From the NCBI GenBank assembly GCA_016866895.1, contig VGKX01000070.1:1-5961 (forward strand): DNA of 5,961 nt, written 5' to 3'. Source of the stretch: Candidatus Parvarchaeota archaeon (GTDB taxonomy: Archaea > Micrarchaeota > Micrarchaeia > Anstonellales > VGKX01). Below are positions 4,831 through 5,961 of this stretch, piece by piece; within the stretch, counting starts at the first letter, position 1; the number at the start of each line of letters is the position of its first letter. The position numbers and the translations under genes were made by a program. The notes under the pieces were generated by a model. It saw nothing but the letters and a program-made list of their open reading frames with translations. It searched no databases and had not been told where the DNA came from.

Positions 4831-5961
4831 ATGAAATTTGAAACAAAGGCCGTTCATATCGGTGAAGAGCCAAAATTCGGGGACGGGGCAAGTGGCGATG
4901 TGGTAGTGCCAATACACCTGTCCTCAACTTTTGCCAGAATGGATGCGGATAAGCCCACTGCAGGTTATGAGTATTCAAGGTCTGGCAATCCGACAAGGGA
5001 TGCGCTTGAAAAACGGCTTGCCGCACTTGAAGGAGCAAAATACGGCCTGGCATTCTCCTCCGGGCTTGCCGCACAGGCAGTTCTTGGCATGGGTTTGCTT
5101 CGCTGCGGCGACCACGTTGTTGCATCAGATGATTTGTACGAGGGGACAAGAAGGCTTTTTGATAACTTTTTCAAGGCAAACTTCGGGGTTGAAATCAGTT
5201 ATGTGGATTCCACCTCACCTGCCGAAGTTGAAAAGGCAATCGGCCAAAAAACACGGCTAATCTGGCTTGAAACCCCGACAAACCCGCTACTTAAGCTTGC
5301 TGACATAAGGGGAATTTCGCAGATTGCCAGTAAAAAAGGCGTGCTTGTTGCTGTTGACAACACTTTTGCAAGCCCCTATCTGCAGCAGCCAATGGCTCTG
5401 GGTGCTGATATCGCAGTTCACAGCACTACCAAGTACATCAATGGTCATAGCGACTCAATAGGAGGGGCAATTGCCCTTTCAGAAGCCGGGCTGTTTGAAA
5501 AACTCAAGCATGCCCAAAATGCCATCGGGGCAATCCTATCCCCCTTTGACAGCTATCTTGTGCTTCGTGGCATCAAGACTTTGGCCCTTCGCATGGACAT
5601 GCACAGTGCAAATGCACAAAAAATTGCCGAATTCCTTGAATCGCACGAAAAGGTAAAAAGGGTTATTTATCCTGGCCTAAAGTCGCATCCGCAGCACCGG
5701 CTCGCAAGAGTGCAAATGAAGGACTTTGGTGGAATGATTTCCTTTGAAATTTCAGGGGATGAAAAAACTGGCGCAAGTCTAAGAAACGCAAAGAAATTCC
5801 TTTCACGCCTCAAGCTTTTCCACCTTGCAGAAAGCCTTGGCGGCGTCGAATCTCTCATCGAGCACCCTTCTTCAATGACCCACGCCTCAATTCCTGTCGC
5901 CGTGAGGAAGAAAATTGGCATCAGCGACTCGCTTATAAGGGTTTCAGTAGGCATCGAGAAC
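4831..5961 (+). CDS. Cystathionine gamma-lyase/gamma-synthase family enzyme (3' end cut by window)
   Basis: The frame stays open for 377 codons to the window edge; family length suggests about 10-20 residues are missing. It is a Cys/Met-metabolism PLP enzyme (fold type I). Y48 and R50 in YEYSRSGNPTR reach the neighbouring subunit's cofactor, SSGLAA (77-82) binds PLP phosphate, and Y103 matches the stacking or substrate tyrosine. D176 in VDNTF binds the pyridine nitrogen, and the Schiff-base lysine K201 is in STTKYINGHSD. The C-terminal domain has LAESLGGVESLIEHP (332-346) and ISDSLIRVSVGIE. Sequence alone separates lyase from synthase poorly. A cbs gene 17 nt upstream makes gamma-lyase (cystathionine to cysteine, 2-oxobutyrate and ammonia) the likelier role, as in bacterial mccA-mccB pairs. 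It has one cysteine (C92) in 377 residues. Confidence 0.9.
   Translation, partial: MKFETKAVHIGEEPKFGDGASGDVVVPIHLSSTFARMDADKPTAGYEYSRSGNPTRDALEKRLAALEGAKYGLAFSSGLAAQAVLGMGLLRCGDHVVASDDLYEGTRRLFDNFFKANFGVEISYVDSTSPAEVEKAIGQKTRLIWLETPTNPLLKLADIRGISQIASKKGVLVAVDNTFASPYLQQPMALGADIAVHSTTKYINGHSDSIGGAIALSEAGLFEKLKHAQNAIGAILSPFDSYLVLRGIKTLALRMDMHSANAQKIAEFLESHEKVKRVIYPGLKSHPQHRLARVQMKDFGGMISFEISGDEKTGASLRNAKKFLSRLKLFHLAESLGGVESLIEHPSSMTHASIPVAVRKKIGISDSLIRVSVGIEN

Noticed and set aside
4727..5149. 140-codon minus-strand ORF across the cbs/gamma-lyase junction
   Set aside because: It covers the end of one clear enzyme gene and the start of another, with an Arg/Gln/His/Pro-rich composition typical of shadow frames.

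Overview
The window looks like a compact archaeal chromosome segment. The evidence is a flap endonuclease 1 (FEN1) with a C-terminal PCNA-binding peptide, an MBF1-type Zn-ribbon/HTH protein, TATA-type promoters placed for leaderless transcripts, and GGTG-type Shine-Dalgarno (SD) sites 5 nt before ATG codons. The lineage cannot be fixed by reading alone. Small intergenic gaps, a euryarchaeal or DPANN-like gene set and bacterial-looking sulfur amino acid genes are all compatible with several uncultured groups.

Layout. (1) 1-135 (+): the last 44 codons of an unrecognised protein, converging on the next block. (2) 1980-189 (-): a probable three-gene operon, mbf1, a 75-aa zinc-ribbon protein, then fen1, ending in a T-rich terminator at 150-138. 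(3) 1981-2159: a divergent promoter region with a palindromic TATA element (ATTTAAAT) and an 18-bp inverted repeat. (4) 2160-3563 (+): a multi-pass M50/site-2-protease membrane metalloprotease. (5) 3564-3778: a 215-nt leader region with a strong TATA box, a 15-codon leaderless ORF, several mutually exclusive stems and a T7 tract. (6) 3779-4813 (+): cystathionine beta-synthase. (7) 4831 to the window end (+): a cystathionine gamma-lyase/synthase family enzyme, lacking only its last few residues.

The last two genes form a reverse transsulfuration pair: homocysteine + serine to cystathionine, then to cysteine. The main discovery candidate lies just upstream. A TATA box at 3566-3573 is placed so that transcription should begin at the ATG at 3597. 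That ATG opens a 15-aa peptide, MAKAKAIQNLLSCCP, with tandem cysteine codons followed by Pro-stop. The peptide overlaps two stems and is followed by a T7 tract before the cysteine-biosynthesis genes. This is the architecture of a cysteine-sensing leader-peptide attenuator, in an archaeon. The first enzyme of the operon contains no cysteine at all. Everything visible fits, but the mechanism is inference and needs transcript-end mapping and comparison with related genomes.
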